Source of the DNA: Amycolatopsis methanolica 239
GTDB lineage: Bacteria; Actinomycetota; Actinomycetes; Mycobacteriales; Pseudonocardiaceae
DNA: 64,000 nt
Reading direction: 5' to 3'
Assembly (NCBI RefSeq): GCF_000739085.1
Contig: NZ_CP009110.1
Location: 6,820,001 to 6,884,000, forward strand
Shown here: piece after piece, positions 62,941 through 64,000 of the stretch
Layout of the letters: the number at the start of each line of letters is the position of its first letter
Position numbering within the stretch: the first letter of the stretch is position 1
Notes under the pieces: model-generated
Told to the model about the DNA's origin: nothing
Database searches by the model: none
Seen by the model: the letters and a program-made list of their open reading frames with translations, nothing else
Translations under genes and position numbers: made by a program

Positions 62941-64000
62941 ATGCTGAGTCGCCGGAGCTTCCTCCTCGCCGCGAGCGCCGGAGCGGTGGCGCTCTCCGTC
63001 AGACCGGCGAGCGCGGCCACCGCGCTGCCCCTGACGATCGTCAACCACAGCGGCGAGTTCGCGAACACCTCGATCTGGTGCTACCTGGTCGGCACCGACA
63101 GCGCGGGCAACCAGTTCCGGGTCCGCGCGGACGGGTCGATCGCGCCGGTTTCGTTGTCCGACAACGGTTCTGATGGCTTCACCGACTACGCGATCCCGTT
63201 GCGCGCGAGCGGCGCCACCACGATCAACGTGCCGCCGATGTCCGGGCGGCTGTACTTCGCGCTGGGCCAGAAGCTCAAGTTCAAGGCCGTGACCGACGGC
63301 GCGGGACGGCCCGCGCTGCAATACCCCGCGGGGTGGGTGGCCGGCGACCCGAACTACCCGGTCCTGCACGACTTCGTCGAGTTCACGCTCGACGACCTGG
63401 GCATGCACTGCAACACCACAATGGTCGACCAGTTCAGCGTGCCGTTGTCGATCCAGCTCACCGGCGCTGCGTCGCAGAGCACCGGCACGCTCAGGGCGGG
63501 CGGCCGGGCGCAGATCTTCGACCAGGTCCGGGCGCGGCCGGACTTCGCGAACCTGGTCGTGGACGACCTGCGGGTGATCGCGCCCGGTCATGGCCTGGAT
63601 GCCGGCCGGTTCTCCGCAAGCTACTTCGACAGCTACACCGACGCGGTTTGGGCCAAGTACGCGAGCACGGACCTGCGGCTGGACACCGGATCCGCGGTCT
63701 TCACCGGGCGCGTCGGATCCGACGGCAACCTCGTCGTCCGCGACGGCTCCGGCCGCACCGCCGCGCCGATCCGCCGACCGTCCACACGGGACATCCTGTT
63801 CTGCGACGGCGCACTGGCCGCGCCGAACGACGGGCTCACCGGCCCGGTCGCCGCGCTGCTCGGCGCCGCGCTGAACCGCTCGACGCTGTTGGACAACCCG
63901 AACCAGCCGGTCTCCGACCCGGGCGCGTTCTACCGCACGGCGGTCACCAACCACTACGCGCGGATCATGCACACCGCCACCGCGGACGGGCGAGCGTACG
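62941..64000 (+). CDS. GH64 beta-1,3-glucanase, Tat-exported (3' end outside window)
   Basis: About 353 codons visible. N-terminus has a twin-Arg signal (SRRSFLLAASAGAVALSV, cleavage near ASAA). The catalytic GH64 domain of laminaripentaose-producing beta-1,3-glucanases follows: LTIVNHSGEFANTSIWCYLV, FVEFTLDDLGMHCNTTMVDQ and the acidic FDSYTDAVWAKYASTD. It cleaves fungal or algal beta-1,3-glucan outside the cell. Fusion modules such as ricin B may follow beyond the window. ATG 62941; a DasR-like site lies just upstream. The C-terminus is cut by the window edge. Confidence 0.9.
   Translation, partial: MLSRRSFLLAASAGAVALSVRPASAATALPLTIVNHSGEFANTSIWCYLVGTDSAGNQFRVRADGSIAPVSLSDNGSDGFTDYAIPLRASGATTINVPPMSGRLYFALGQKLKFKAVTDGAGRPALQYPAGWVAGDPNYPVLHDFVEFTLDDLGMHCNTTMVDQFSVPLSIQLTGAASQSTGTLRAGGRAQIFDQVRARPDFANLVVDDLRVIAPGHGLDAGRFSASYFDSYTDAVWAKYASTDLRLDTGSAVFTGRVGSDGNLVVRDGSGRTAAPIRRPSTRDILFCDGALAAPNDGLTGPVAALLGAALNRSTLLDNPNQPVSDPGAFYRTAVTNHYARIMHTATADGRAY

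Overview
The window is high-GC DNA (GC-rich third codon positions, many GTG/TTG starts, short or absent 5' leaders) from an actinomycete. Gene content and order fit the Pseudonocardiaceae, with Amycolatopsis a plausible guess. The genus is inference; the family-level call rests on a PknG-GlnH-GlnX locus, a leuA/ask/asd block, a recR-ybaB-amidase-dnaX-SRP RNA block, DUF397, DUF3040 and DUF6153 genes. Several blocks match the order known from Mycobacterium tuberculosis (Rv3708c-Rv3721c and Rv0410c-Rv0412c).

Layout. 1-1.9 kb: catalase translationally coupled to its Fur-type regulator, with a repeated operator upstream. 2-7.6 kb: MFS exporter, P-loop protein, aldo/keto reductase, small lipoprotein, and a large SdrD-B repeat surface protein. 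7.7-14.5 kb: asd and ask (minus), a PIG-V-like mannosyltransferase and a nitroreductase (plus), then leuA preceded by a tiny Leu-containing leader peptide and a hairpin. 14.5-18 kb: AhpD-like protein, a decayed MerR/SoxR gene, a divergent LysR/EamA pair and DedA. 18-23.9 kb: a complete dipeptide/oligopeptide ABC transporter (dppABCDF, minus). 24-29.8 kb: uridine-kinase-like gene, recR, ybaB, amidase, dnaX, a methyltransferase and SRP RNA. 29.8-36 kb: two membrane glycosyltransferases, and a two-component system divergent from a DUF5666-like membrane protein.

36-38.8 kb is accessory: a DUF397 gene, an unrecognised translationally coupled gene pair, four gene remnants, then a tRNA-Glu/Asp/Phe cluster. 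39-45.3 kb: small hypothetical genes, a cold-shock gene, an L,D-transpeptidase lipoprotein, two candidate small proteins, an MHS transporter and a PaaI-type thioesterase. 45.5-50.4 kb: pknG-glnH-glnX, a glutamine/glutamate-sensing pathway known from mycobacteria. 50.5-54.7 kb: second cold-shock gene, an atypical thiamine-diphosphate enzyme, a thioesterase, two small membrane proteins and an orphan PII protein. 54.8-60.8 kb: tRNA-Lys, a crotonase/TetR pair, a zinc-ribbon protein, a small MerR-like protein, a ZIP transporter, and MFS and MHS transporters. 61-64 kb: DUF3040, DUF305 and DUF6153 genes, a Pro-rich peptide, a PASTA protein, and the start of a Tat-exported GH64 beta-1,3-glucanase behind a DasR-like palindrome.

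No CRISPR array, insertion sequence, prophage or large biosynthetic cluster is visible. The best candidates for undescribed biology are the leaderless leuA leader peptide, the coupled pair at 36.5-37.1 kb, the thiamine-diphosphate enzyme with altered active-site motifs, and the small ORF at 43.05 kb. None amounts to a clear new multi-gene system.
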